From positions 62,001 through 126,000 of the forward strand of contig JAUMXB010000004.1 in assembly GCA_030529365.1 (NCBI GenBank): a DNA stretch of 64,000 nt, written 5' to 3'. Shown in pieces: positions 46,501 through 53,358 of this stretch. The notes under the pieces were generated by a model. It saw only the letters and a program-made list of their open reading frames with translations, made no database searches and was not told the DNA's origin. Positions within the stretch are counted from its first letter, which is position 1, and each line of letters opens with the position of its first letter. The position numbers and the translations under genes are program-made. This stretch comes from Cardiobacteriaceae bacterium. GTDB taxonomy: Bacteria; Pseudomonadota; Gammaproteobacteria; Cardiobacteriales; Cardiobacteriaceae.

Positions 46501-49203
46501 GAAGAAGCAACGCGGCCAGTGCAGGCAGAAGCTCCGGCAGCAGCAGTTCCGGAAGTGGAAGGGGTCTTTGGTGAAGGGTTTGACAGTGATATTGATCCTG
46601 TATTGGTAGATATCTTCAGTGATGAAGCGGAAGAATTGCTGCAAGCAACCGAGACACATCTGGAGAGCGACATTGCCAATCCTGGAGTAGCTGAAGAATT
46701 CAAGCGGACGATGCACACGCTGAAAGGAGGCGCGCGTCTGGTTGGCTTGACTGCCATGGGCGATACATCGCACCTGATGGAATCGGTAATGGAAAAAGTG
46801 CCGGAATTGGGCGAAGGCAAGATACGGCAGGCGAAAACGCTGCTGCAAGCAGGATATGAGAGTTTGCGTACAATGCTGGATGCTGTGCTGCGCCAGGAAA
46901 TGCCCAAGCCTGCCGATGCTGTGAACCATGCGTTGGAGTTGTTTGTCCGCGAGGGTCGCTTTGAAACGCCGAAAGTGGACACGCCTGTGCAAACGCCTGC
47001 GACGTCTGCGGCAGATACCGCATTGGCACCTGAAACTGTATCCGTAGCGGAGCAAAGCCCGGCGGATGAAGCCGTTGCGGGCGAGCCGGTGGTTGCTGCT
47101 GTGCCAGGCGGTGAAGCGGAAGCGTCCATTGCGGCCGGGGACAAAGCCGAGCCTGCCGTGCAGTCAGGCAAATCCGCTGCAACTGCGCAGGAGGCGGCTG
47201 TTCAAGAGTCTGTAACCGCAACAGAGGCACAGTCAGCACCTGCACCTTCCGCCAGTATGGAGAAGGCGGCAGAAACTATGGGTTCTCCCGCATCGCAGCC
47301 TGATGACACTGTGCAGGACAAGCCGGAAAGCACGGCCGCAGAAAAAGAGAAATCGGCACAGGACCAGGATCGTATGTCCGATGTGTCGCGTTTTGTTCGC
47401 GTGGATTCGCAGCTGCTGGATGAGATTATTGCCATGGTGGGCGAGGCTTCCATCATGCGTTCGCGTATCGAGAACCTTTCTGCCGGTGTCGAGTTCAACA
47501 TTGGCGAATTGACCCGCATTTCCACGCGGATTGCCGAACAGATGCGGCGATTGGACAATGAAACCGAAGCACAGATGTTGTTCCGTCGCGAGAAACACGG
47601 CGGTGATGACGAGCATTTCGATCCGCTGGAAATGGACCGCTTTACCGAAATCCAGCAGCTGTCGCGCCAGTTGTCCGAAGCCATTGACGACTTGAAAAAC
47701 GTTCAGGGCACACTGGCAAACGACAACACGGTATTGCGAAACCTCGCCAGCCAGCAGGGCATTATCCAGCGCAGTTTGCAGGATCGCCTGCTTACCACGC
47801 AATTGATGCGTTTTGATGTCAACGAACCGCGCTTGAAGCGTCTGGTACGTCAAACGGCGAAAACGCTGGGCAAGGAAGTGAATTTCGTGCTGGAAGGCGG
47901 GCAGGTGGAATTGGAGCGCCGCCTGCTCGAAGACGTGCTGCCCGCTTTGGAGCACATGATCCGCAATGCCATTGCCCACGGTATCGAAGCACCGGCGCAG
48001 CGTCGCCAGGCAGGCAAGCCGGAAATCGGCACGATCAAGTTGGTCATCGCCGCGCAATCTTCTGAAATCACCATGCGCCTCATTGACGACGGACAGGGTT
48101 TCGATTACGGGCGCATCCGCAGCAAGGCACGCGAAAAAGGCATACTCGACGAAGCGCAGGCCAACGATACTCACTATCTCAACAGCCTGGTCCTGCGTTC
48201 CGGTTTCTCAACCGCGCAGTCGCTGACCCAGATTTCCGGGCGCGGTGTGGGCATGGATGTCGTGAACGAAATGGTCAAACAGCGTCGTGGCCGCCTGAGT
48301 GTGGATTCCCTGCCGGGCAAAGGTACGGAATTCACCGTAGTCATGCCGTTTTCGATGAGTATCGCCGAGGTGCTGCTGGTGGATATCGGCGGACGCACCT
48401 ATGCGGCGCCGATGAGCTCGATTACGGCCGTCAGTCAGGTCAGCCGTACCGACCTGCAGGAAAGCCTCTCCGGCGAAGTGGTTTACCACCGTTATGACGA
48501 GCGCGATTACCGCCTCTATGTGCTTGGCAGCTATTTCGAGCCGGGCAATTACGAGTTTGCGCCGGAAGCGCACCAGTTGCCGGTACTGTTCATTGATTCC
48601 GGTGAAGAGGCGGTGGCCTTCCACGTGGACCGCATCCTCAACCGCCTGGAGATCATCGTCAAGAACGTCAACCGCCAGGTGCTCAACATTCCGGGCATTT
48701 CCGGTGCAACCATTCTCGGCGATGCCAGTGTGGTGCCGGTGCTCGAGCTCATGGATCTTGCCCGTCGCATCGGCAGCATCGTGCCGCACAAAGAGGAAGA
48801 AATCCTCGAGGAAAGCACCGAGAAGCGCATTCTGGTGGTCGATGATTCCGTCACCATGCGCAAAGTCTCTACCCGTTTGCTCGAGCGCAACCACTTTATC
48901 GTGGAAACCGCCAAAGACGGTCTGGATGCCATCGAGGTGCTCCAGCACTTCAAGCCCGATCTCATCATGCTCGACATCGAAATGCCGCGCATGGACGGCT
49001 TTGAGTTTGCCGCGCACGTCCGCCAGAATTCCGACGTGCCCAACGTGCCGATCGTCATGGTCACCTCGCGTACCGGCGACAAGCACCGCGAGCGCGCCGG
49101 CCAGATTGGTGTGCAGGGCTACCTCGGCAAGCCGTACCGTGAGGATATCCTGATGGAAACCCTGAACAGCTTATTGAATACCACAACAGGTGTAACCTCA
49201 TGA
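40507..49203 (+). CDS. chpA: Giant hybrid chemotaxis histidine kinase ChpA
   Basis: A 2898-residue hybrid kinase (Pseudomonas ChpA about 2470). The N-terminal about 600 residues are degenerate Hpt/FimL-like helices. Canonical Hpt histidines are His650 (FHTLKGSGRTVGY), His1889 (MHTLKGSARMAGY) and His2070 (MHTLKGGARLVGL). Residues about 780-1030 and 1410-1700 are acidic, low-complexity linkers; about 1037-1401 holds four related helical repeats I do not recognise. From about 2290: dimerisation helix, ATPase with N box around Asn2487 (RNAIAHG), DDGQGF and SGRGVGMDVV, a CheW domain, and a receiver with Asp2823 (LIMLDIEMPRMDG). Base composition rises sharply in GC at about 47.4 kb. AGAGG precedes the ATG. 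Confidence 0.93.
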   Translation: MSTEISKQILARLQDEMSRNISSIKQKISEWLDHPQAGGLEFLRDSMGEISGGLSMLNRPEAAELSNEIMAVIVALQKAVSDAGDTKPADFDSAGAEVASAILILDDYIDRLDEKQRDDGEIIREIIRVLQSLKEDTTSRSSFSAPPKITKDTYQALAAKVSEVIETSRNQIEQYAHDPEKPFNASALISHNKNLINMFAVLDLKEPQLLLQKINQMLVEQLSESQWIDVAEAMILVEETLNQVQSNRSPVVSTYAEAVAEQTRHSRELEVNNLVRDTGEVAFRFFEAMRKKVVHDEKIHAVQGWRDAALRLAHYSAIAELVELLPLAEVLKNMGKSYAAISLQPSVDANVFASVIDSLVGAEYIFFELSESGHPSKQDIVFLRESVENIGRYIPVTPEAERLFAGFIDTDIESEHEEREDLSGAFSNILSGSLDTLDRFGAPVDMQATADGIFDEMAEETLSPSMVHVASVGEVTPGKSISSLDDVTIQGNIVQEKAVRDALPSLASASEQETMEEKEDATPSGTNLTAQTESEGGISALPQSGELSAFDVAEPAVEQGAQVSGEEQAVTAFVPFFRGKSMTDLDVLPIPDSKKDFVNAHADAVMDDEIREFFVEELAELIELVNKAYPQWLESPESQMLTTELRRAFHTLKGSGRTVGYESLGEFAWQHEQLLNRVLDNHYRANKLVQSTVGDAIDLLNILKNQDEFFEHQGALLQQAAVAEAVREALMQDREMGESQGSFVQISRQLRLHEEQLAGRFMLANEKSTFLSEKDVVQTVGDSVISHVAPDEPVMVSYATDAIPGEFALSDETYEQGENWPDESASVDVRDNEQQDLETVSQAFPESPGEVEIVPETSDAVLFDLVGKDAEETVESALQKESDHEDDWIPPFSLADDTEEISEEFPQQAEAVPAAENVLPFELLPHGAESATTSVESPDMGEEEALVADGLFSLVGEDELFEHSAPHEKVESVAVAGASKEDFLEFLDEALPAESPAESLPQSSRVTDEYSGAPVTVIVPELTSSNDTVPGPDARMTAKIVKTLQRGLGDIPEAERTDAAISAAMEETIKRQLAQEQFDDPARLAELAKAVREEISMADATLARQAEDILSRVAESAKANDESVEIDFTDMDFLQELAPIDPRAEQVVRMLEQGLAERADDARLSAALLKHQLSNEVLSNSSKLDALLAEINAILNGMSVTTDDYETSDDFAASVEQISQIIEEGLALGSLSADDKEALAAAVRQQLTYPPASLQDSDALKEAVGARLEQNDILSSEDVQDVLQGAFIRVAHDTEAGAGDLSVQDAAARLPLSPVDALQALDDAAVSTLRKTLQKALGSGHVDESVAAGIGMALAHQWQQNNLPLDDAAFAAIAARLRHDCGQDSDDVEVVLQALAKRLGVTPAGKIDDSPLVSFERKEDDSSLQAGDWLDEVVANDADDQMASRGETLLWDSTTDIEHTASAAENLADEALFALDVGGTEDVASDALSDSFALAEAPDEEAVVEAGQEAGSSVEPDNVPLTSPMTHEALVSDMPDDIDLQTEEMFVAQAAEKAGEAEFSFDEEKTASELFSEPVRVSSVADTAFTEDTINLPFDASALPACEETGEHLPVSGLSEDMLHPVFSETAADDESVSDSIPEESGSEWVDMAENMSQPAVSMRPSAAAQRLSRELEELSQHPALNDAVNRSSSVAASNARSGPAVFLHAVDRFETLSQQVENSNDPDAINELIESVYDIEDSIEPETAPDWIWRMLDAVEQLLLMYKYQGAAVSLSAASILRQSAHLIEHHKDQENEDEALETINSLISARQERSKISSAQQDAPLAGSTPGFASANYSEELVQDPNANSVLSETFLDEAMALFGRGQLDAEQWDEDLSRVNILDRMRRDMHTLKGSARMAGYMAIGDLTHAVESLIDNILDGYSEASPRAAAILSGAMWQGMIMLDNIRDGYLPQIDPYILNNISDYLKQPLPYPEVAEREKEAKELQRQEAEDAQFRALEEATRPVQAEAPAAAVPEVEGVFGEGFDSDIDPVLVDIFSDEAEELLQATETHLESDIANPGVAEEFKRTMHTLKGGARLVGLTAMGDTSHLMESVMEKVPELGEGKIRQAKTLLQAGYESLRTMLDAVLRQEMPKPADAVNHALELFVREGRFETPKVDTPVQTPATSAADTALAPETVSVAEQSPADEAVAGEPVVAAVPGGEAEASIAAGDKAEPAVQSGKSAATAQEAAVQESVTATEAQSAPAPSASMEKAAETMGSPASQPDDTVQDKPESTAAEKEKSAQDQDRMSDVSRFVRVDSQLLDEIIAMVGEASIMRSRIENLSAGVEFNIGELTRISTRIAEQMRRLDNETEAQMLFRREKHGGDDEHFDPLEMDRFTEIQQLSRQLSEAIDDLKNVQGTLANDNTVLRNLASQQGIIQRSLQDRLLTTQLMRFDVNEPRLKRLVRQTAKTLGKEVNFVLEGGQVELERRLLEDVLPALEHMIRNAIAHGIEAPAQRRQAGKPEIGTIKLVIAAQSSEITMRLIDDGQGFDYGRIRSKAREKGILDEAQANDTHYLNSLVLRSGFSTAQSLTQISGRGVGMDVVNEMVKQRRGRLSVDSLPGKGTEFTVVMPFSMSIAEVLLVDIGGRTYAAPMSSITAVSQVSRTDLQESLSGEVVYHRYDERDYRLYVLGSYFEPGNYEFAPEAHQLPVLFIDSGEEAVAFHVDRILNRLEIIVKNVNRQVLNIPGISGATILGDASVVPVLELMDLARRIGSIVPHKEEEILEESTEKRILVVDDSVTMRKVSTRLLERNHFIVETAKDGLDAIEVLQHFKPDLIMLDIEMPRMDGFEFAAHVRQNSDVPNVPIVMVTSRTGDKHRERAGQIGVQGYLGKPYREDILMETLNSLLNTTTGVTS
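43615..44709 (+). repeat. Four-fold protein repeat inside chpA (residues about 1037-1401)
   Basis: Related helical units start near residues 1040 (IVKTLQRGLGDIPEAERTDA), 1146 (VVRMLEQGLAERADDARLSA), 1216 (EQISQIIEEGLALGSLSADD) and 1327 (STLRKTLQKALGSGHVDESV). Each has a pattern of hydrophobic-x-x-hydrophobic-L-x-x-G/A-L, an acidic turn, a second helix AA...L..QL and a third rich in Ala/Leu. Units 1, 3 and 4 add a further amphipathic helix (AEDILSRVAES, VQDVLQGAFIRV, VEVVLQALAKRL). Divergence between units means this is old. Confidence 0.75.
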
Positions 49204-49652
49204 ATGAAATGGATGTTATCCTGATTCCCACGGCAGGGCCGGGGCTATTGCTGCCGCAGGCCATTGTCGGGAAAGTCTTTCCCTATGCGCCGACGCTCAG
49301 CTTCGATGAAGCCAGCGAGTTTGTTCTCGGAGGGCTGCTGATCCAGAACGAGAAAGTGCCGCTGCTGGATTTCAATTTTGGCCACAGTGCAGCAAGCGAA
49401 GTGGATAGCGCCGGCTTCCGCCTGATTCTGGTATCCACCATCAGCGAGGAATCGCGCTATAGCCGCTATGCCATATTGGCGCACGGCGAGCCGGAACTTT
49501 ATCTCCTGCGCGAAGAAGATGTTGACGTCGTGCCCTCTCCCAGGAATCACCGCTATATCGCGCAATCCGTTACAATCCGCAGCCGGGGCGGGCAGGAAAC
49601 CTACATCATTCCCGATCTGCCCCTGTTTGAAACCGAATTGCATATGAGATAA
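49200..49652 (+). CDS. chpC: CheW-like protein ChpC
   Basis: A 150-residue CheW-domain protein ([46 protein letters not shown]). Its start overlaps the chpA stop (ATGA). By synteny with Pseudomonas it is ChpC, a second adaptor that links other receptors to ChpA. It ends the operon: no methyltransferase (pilK) or methylesterase (chpB) gene is present, and accA begins 2 bp later. Confidence 0.85.
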   Translation: MNEMDVILIPTAGPGLLLPQAIVGKVFPYAPTLSFDEASEFVLGGLLIQNEKVPLLDFNFGHSAASEVDSAGFRLILVSTISEESRYSRYAILAHGEPELYLLREEDVDVVPSPRNHRYIAQSVTIRSRGGQETYIIPDLPLFETELHMR

Positions 49653-49654
49653 AC

Positions 49655-50614
49655 ATGAACGCCGATTATCTGGATTTTGAACAACCCATCGCCGAGCTGG
49701 AGCACAAGCTTTCCGAATTGCGCCAGTTCAGCCAGCAATCTGACGTGGATCTGAGCGACGAAATCGAGCGTCTGGAAAAGAAAAACCGCAGCCTGACAGA
49801 AAGCATCTTTGCCGACCTTTCCGACTGGCAAATCGCGCAAATTTCGCGCCATCCCCAGCGCCCATATACCAGCAATTATTTGCAGACGGTCTTTACGGAT
49901 TTCCATGAACTGCACGGCGACCGCCATTATGCTGACGACAAGGCCATTGTCGGCGGTCTTGCGCGCCTGGATGGCCGCCCCGTCATGGTGATCGGCCATG
50001 AGAAAGGGCGTGACACCAAGGCCAAAGTCATGCGCAACTTCGGCATGCCGCGCCCCGAAGGCTATCGCAAGGCACTGCGCCTGATGCAGATGGCTGAGCG
50101 CTTCAAGCTGCCCATCATTACCTTTATCGACACGCCCGGCGCCTATCCCGGCGTAGGCGCGGAAGAGCGCGGCCAATCGGAAGCCATTGCGCGCAATCTC
50201 TATGAAATGGCAAAACTGGATACCCCCATCATCGCCTGCGTCATCGGCGAAGGCGGCTCCGGCGGCGCGCTGGCCATTGGCGTGGCAGACAAAGTCCTCA
50301 TGCTGGAATACAGCATGTACTCCGTGATTTCCCCGGAAGGCTGCGCTTCCATCCTCTGGCGCAGCGCCGAATATGCTGCCGATGCGGCGGCCGCCATGCG
50401 CGTGACATCCGCGCATTTGGAAAAACTCGGTCTGGTGGATGAAATCATCCGTGAACCGCTGGGCGGCGCGCATCGCGATGCGGCGGCCATGAGCGCCATC
50501 CTGCGCCAAAAGCTGCTTGGCAGCCTGGCCGAGCTGGACAAGCTCAACAGCAGCGAGCGCTTGGCGCGGCGTATGGAAAAATTGCGCGGTTACGGACAAT
50601 TTGAAGAAGCCTGA
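49655..50614 (+). CDS. accA: Acetyl-CoA carboxylase carboxyltransferase subunit alpha
   Basis: A 319-residue AccA: N-terminal coiled region ([20 protein letters not shown]), conserved [21 protein letters not shown], oxyanion glycine motif [16 protein letters not shown] and [11 protein letters not shown]. With AccD it transfers CO2 from biotin to acetyl-CoA for fatty-acid synthesis. It starts 2 bp after chpC, with ATGAGATAA as a weak ribosome site, so it may be partly read from the Chp transcript. Terminator follows. GC content returns to the level of the flanks. Confidence 0.97.
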   Translation: MNADYLDFEQPIAELEHKLSELRQFSQQSDVDLSDEIERLEKKNRSLTESIFADLSDWQIAQISRHPQRPYTSNYLQTVFTDFHELHGDRHYADDKAIVGGLARLDGRPVMVIGHEKGRDTKAKVMRNFGMPRPEGYRKALRLMQMAERFKLPIITFIDTPGAYPGVGAEERGQSEAIARNLYEMAKLDTPIIACVIGEGGSGGALAIGVADKVLMLEYSMYSVISPEGCASILWRSAEYAADAAAAMRVTSAHLEKLGLVDEIIREPLGGAHRDAAAMSAILRQKLLGSLAELDKLNSSERLARRMEKLRGYGQFEEA

Positions 50615-50640
50615 AAGATGGCCTGACACCGTGAAAAGCG

Positions 50641-50670
50641 AAAGAGCGAGCGTGGGTTCGCTCTTTTTTT
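50641..50670 (+). terminator. Rho-independent terminator of accA
   Basis: Stem AAAGAGCGA/TCGCTCTTT, 8-base loop, run of seven T, 26 bp after the accA stop. Confidence 0.88.
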
Positions 50671-50742
50671 GCCGATGGCGTCGGCATGTTGCGCCAATCC
50701 CATGGGCACGATAGCGCTACCGGTATATAGTTGAAAATAGAA

Positions 50743-50829
50743 AATGAGAAAATTTATCACCAATAAGCGCTTATTGCGATAAATTTTCTCACTATAAGCG
50801 CTTATTGATGGTAAAAATACACTATTTTT
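50743..50829 (-). repeat. AAGCGCTT element, copy R15 (reverse orientation)
   Basis: TGAGAAAATTTATCACC, A box 50765, GATAAATTTTCTC, A box 50796 (31 bp spacing), GATGGTAAAAATAC. It ends about 38 bp before the hydrolase start, inside its probable promoter/leader. Confidence 0.9.
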
Positions 50830-50867
50830 CGTTAAAATTTGAAATAATCAATAACCAGGGAGTGCAA

Positions 50868-51437
50868 ATGAAAAAAGTGTATATTATTCATGGTTATGGC
50901 GCGACAGCCGCCAATCACTGGTTTAGCTGGCTGCAAGACCAGGCACGCGCTCATGGCGCAACAGCAACAGCGCTGACACTGCCGGATAGCGAAAACCCGG
51001 ATTTTTCCGCATGGCAGCAAGGCCTGCATGACGCCATCGGCATGCCGCAAGCGGATGACATCTTTGTCGCCCACAGTTTGGGCGTGATCAGCCTGCTCCA
51101 TTACCTTACGGCAATGTCTCCTCAACAAATTGGCGGTTTGGTGCTGGTGTCGGGATTTGTGGACAAGTTGCCGGGTTTTGCCGCGATTGGCGATTTCGAC
51201 ATGGACGATTTCATTGCCCGGGCGAATGTCAACCTGTCGAAAATTGCGGCAATGACGCCGGAAATCACCTGCGTGATCAGTGACAACGATCATGTCGTGC
51301 CGTCCGCGCTCAGCCACCAGCTGGCGGAAAAACTGCGTGGTCGGGTGGTCAGTGTTGCCGGTGGTGGGCATTTTTTGGGGCGCGAAGGCTTCACGGAATT
51401 GCCGCAAGCCTGGCAAGCCGTGGCAGCGCTGCTGTAA
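50868..51437 (+). CDS. RBBP9/YdeN-type alpha/beta hydrolase
   Basis: A 189-residue serine hydrolase of the small RBBP9/YdeN family: early oxyanion segment VYIIHGYGATAANHW, nucleophile Ser in FVAHSLGVISLLHY, acid Asp in CVISDNDHVVP and catalytic His in VAGGGHFLG. Substrate unknown. ATG 50868 with AGGGAG upstream; the longer frame starts in repeat R15 and is rejected. Single gene with its own terminator. Confidence 0.88.
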   Translation: MKKVYIIHGYGATAANHWFSWLQDQARAHGATATALTLPDSENPDFSAWQQGLHDAIGMPQADDIFVAHSLGVISLLHYLTAMSPQQIGGLVLVSGFVDKLPGFAAIGDFDMDDFIARANVNLSKIAAMTPEITCVISDNDHVVPSALSHQLAEKLRGRVVSVAGGGHFLGREGFTELPQAWQAVAALL

Positions 51438-51462
51438 GCACGATCAACTAACAATCCTCATG

Positions 51463-51489
51463 AAAACCGCTGCTTGCAGCGGTTTTTTT
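51463..51489 (+). terminator. Rho-independent terminator of the hydrolase gene
   Basis: Stem AAAACCGCTG/CAGCGGTTTT, loop CTTG, T run; 26 bp after the stop. Confidence 0.88.
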
Positions 51490-51579
51490 GTGCCTGCGCC
51501 ACGCCATGCCTCCGCCTTCCGCTTTTCTCCCACTTTATTGCACCATTGTTGATAAGATTGTGCATAACTCGCCTTTTCT

Positions 51580-51606
51580 GTGGATTTCCTTGTGGGTAAA
51601 ACGGGC
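51580..51606 (+). promoter_or_regulatory. Possible MraZ-binding repeats upstream of mraZ
   Basis: GTGGAT (51580), GTGGGT (51592) and CGGGC (51602) are spaced about 10-12 bp apart, and a further GTGGGA is at 51673. MraZ proteins bind tandem GTGG(G/A)N boxes in front of their own gene. The spacing is looser than in Escherichia coli, so this is tentative. Confidence 0.4.
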
Positions 51607-51644
51607 GTAAATCCCCGCTATTTTCATGTTTTATCTATCGCTTA

Positions 51645-51672
51645 TTGCAATGAATGCGCCGGGGGTTATAAT
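51645..51672 (+). promoter_or_regulatory. Candidate sigma-70 promoter of the dcw cluster
   Basis: TTGCAA (51645-51650), 16-bp spacer, perfect TATAAT (51667-51672). It lies 38 bp before the mraZ ATG and overlaps a GTGGGA box, consistent with autorepression by MraZ. Confidence 0.65.
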
Positions 51673-51710
51673 GTGGGAAATTGTGCAATGAACTGGATGT
51701 CATTAACCCC

Positions 51711-52166
51711 ATGTTTCGCGGAATTCATCAAATCACGCTCGATGCCAAGGGTCGCCTGTCGATCCCGGCCAAGCTGCGTGCATTTTTTGAAGAAGAATCC
51801 GAGAACAAGCTGGTGATGACGGCGGACATCGAAAAGAATTTGATGATCTATACCCTGCCGCAATGGGAAGCGGTGGAAGCCAAGCTCACCAAGTTGCCAA
51901 GCCTCGACAAAAAAGCGCGGCAATTGAAGCGCCTCTTCATGGGCTATGCGAGCGAGCTGGAGCTCGATGGCACCGGCCGCGTTCTCATTCCTTCCATGCT
52001 GCGCGAATACGCAGGGCTCGACAAGAAAGTGACGCTGGTTGGCATGGGCAACAAGTTCGAGCTGTGGAGCGCCGAGCGCTGGGAAAGCCAGTTGGCTGCC
52101 GACATCGACGATTTGCTCGATGATGGCGCGGACCTCGATGAGGCGCTGGGCGGGCTGTCGATATGA
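51711..52166 (+). CDS. mraZ: Transcriptional regulator MraZ
   Basis: A 151-residue double AbrB-like (SpoVT) protein: first half MFRGIHQITLDAKGRLSIPAK, second half ELELDGTGRVLIPSMLREYAGL, both with the DxxGR/RxxIP motif that contacts DNA. It represses the dcw operon that it heads. ATG 51711 matches the family start but lacks a clear ribosome site. The stop overlaps rsmH (ATGA). Confidence 0.96.
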   Translation: MFRGIHQITLDAKGRLSIPAKLRAFFEEESENKLVMTADIEKNLMIYTLPQWEAVEAKLTKLPSLDKKARQLKRLFMGYASELELDGTGRVLIPSMLREYAGLDKKVTLVGMGNKFELWSAERWESQLAADIDDLLDDGADLDEALGGLSI

Positions 52167-53083
52167 GTACGCCGCATGTCAGCGTGTTGCTGGAAGAAAG
52201 CGTGGCAGCGCTTGATATTCGTGAAGATGGCGTTTATCTCGACGGCACTTTTGGTCGCGGCGGCCATAGCCGCGCCATTCTCGCCGCCTTGGGCGCAGAA
52301 GGGCGGCTTTATGCGCTCGATCGCGATCCGCAGGCGGCAGAAGCGGCAGCCACGATTCATGATCCGCGTTTCCGTTTTGCGAAATCGCCGTTTTCCGCAC
52401 TCGACAGCGCTTTTGCCGAAGTGGGCGAGGCAAGCCTTGATGGCGTGCTCTTCGATTTGGGCGTCTCTTCGCCGCAACTCGATCAGGGCGAGCGCGGTTT
52501 TTCCTTTCTCCATGAGGGGCCTATCGACATGCGCATGGACCCGGAGAGCGGCATGAGCGCGCGCGACTGGCTGCTCGCAACCGATGTGGCCACTCTTGCC
52601 CGCGCCATTCGCGATTTGGGCGGCGAACCGCATACGGTGGCAAAACGTATTGCCGAAGCGGTAATGGCAAAGCGCGAGCGCCTGACGACGACCACGGAAC
52701 TTGCGGCCGTCATTGCCGAAGCCATGCCGAAGAAATTCCATAGACCGGGTTATCACCCGGCCACGCAAACCTTTCAGGCCATCCGCATGGTGGTCAATGA
52801 CGAGGTGGGCGAAATCGAGCGCGGACTTGCCGCGGCCACGCGCTGCCTCAAAAGCGGCGGCGTGTTGGCGGTGATTACCTTTCACGGCCTTGAGGACGCG
52901 CTGGTCAAGCGCTTTGTCAGAAGCCGCGAGGGCGAAGAATTGCCGGCGGAAATCCCGTCGGAAAAAGGACGGATGAATCAGGTCTTGCGCCTGGTGCGTC
53001 CGGTGATCAAGCCGTCGGTCGAAGCGATCGCGGCCAATCCAAGGTGCAGGAGTGCACGGTTAAGAAAGGCGGTGAAAATATGA
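52163..53083 (+). CDS. rsmH: 16S rRNA (cytosine-1402-N4)-methyltransferase
   Basis: A 306-residue SAM-dependent methyltransferase with N-terminal HVSVLLEESVAAL, SAM loop DGTFGRGGHSRAIL, GVLFDLGVSSPQLD and the C-terminal ITFHGLEDALVKRF. Methylates C1402 in the ribosomal P site. Coupled to mraZ and ftsL by 4-bp overlaps at both ends. Confidence 0.97.
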   Translation: MSTPHVSVLLEESVAALDIREDGVYLDGTFGRGGHSRAILAALGAEGRLYALDRDPQAAEAAATIHDPRFRFAKSPFSALDSAFAEVGEASLDGVLFDLGVSSPQLDQGERGFSFLHEGPIDMRMDPESGMSARDWLLATDVATLARAIRDLGGEPHTVAKRIAEAVMAKRERLTTTTELAAVIAEAMPKKFHRPGYHPATQTFQAIRMVVNDEVGEIERGLAAATRCLKSGGVLAVITFHGLEDALVKRFVRSREGEELPAEIPSEKGRMNQVLRLVRPVIKPSVEAIAANPRCRSARLRKAVKI

Positions 53084-53346
53084 AAATCCTGATGTTGATC
53101 GTATTGGCGTTGACAGGATTTCTGGGCATTCAAGGAGTGCGCACAGTGGTTTATGCCCATGAGCACGCCAATCTCGTGAGCGAGGTGCAAATGCTCAAGC
53201 AATCGCGCGACAAGATCAATGCCGAGTGGACGCAGCTCCTGCTCGAGCAAAAAATGCTCGCCGATGACAGCGTGATCAACCGCGCCGTGGCGCATGGCCT
53301 GGAAATGCATTTGCCCCAGGCCACGCAAGTGGTTTATCTGCACTGA
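53080..53346 (+). CDS. ftsL: Cell division protein FtsL
   Basis: An 88-residue bitopic protein: one N-terminal membrane helix (ILMLIVLALTGFLGIQGV) followed by a periplasmic leucine-zipper-like coil (HANLVSEVQMLKQSRDKINAEW in part). It recruits FtsB and FtsQ and activates FtsWI. The ATG overlaps the rsmH stop (ATGA). Identified mainly by position and topology; the family is poorly conserved. Confidence 0.88.
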   Translation: MKILMLIVLALTGFLGIQGVRTVVYAHEHANLVSEVQMLKQSRDKINAEWTQLLLEQKMLADDSVINRAVAHGLEMHLPQATQVVYLH

Positions 53347-53358
53347 TTTTTCCCGCGG

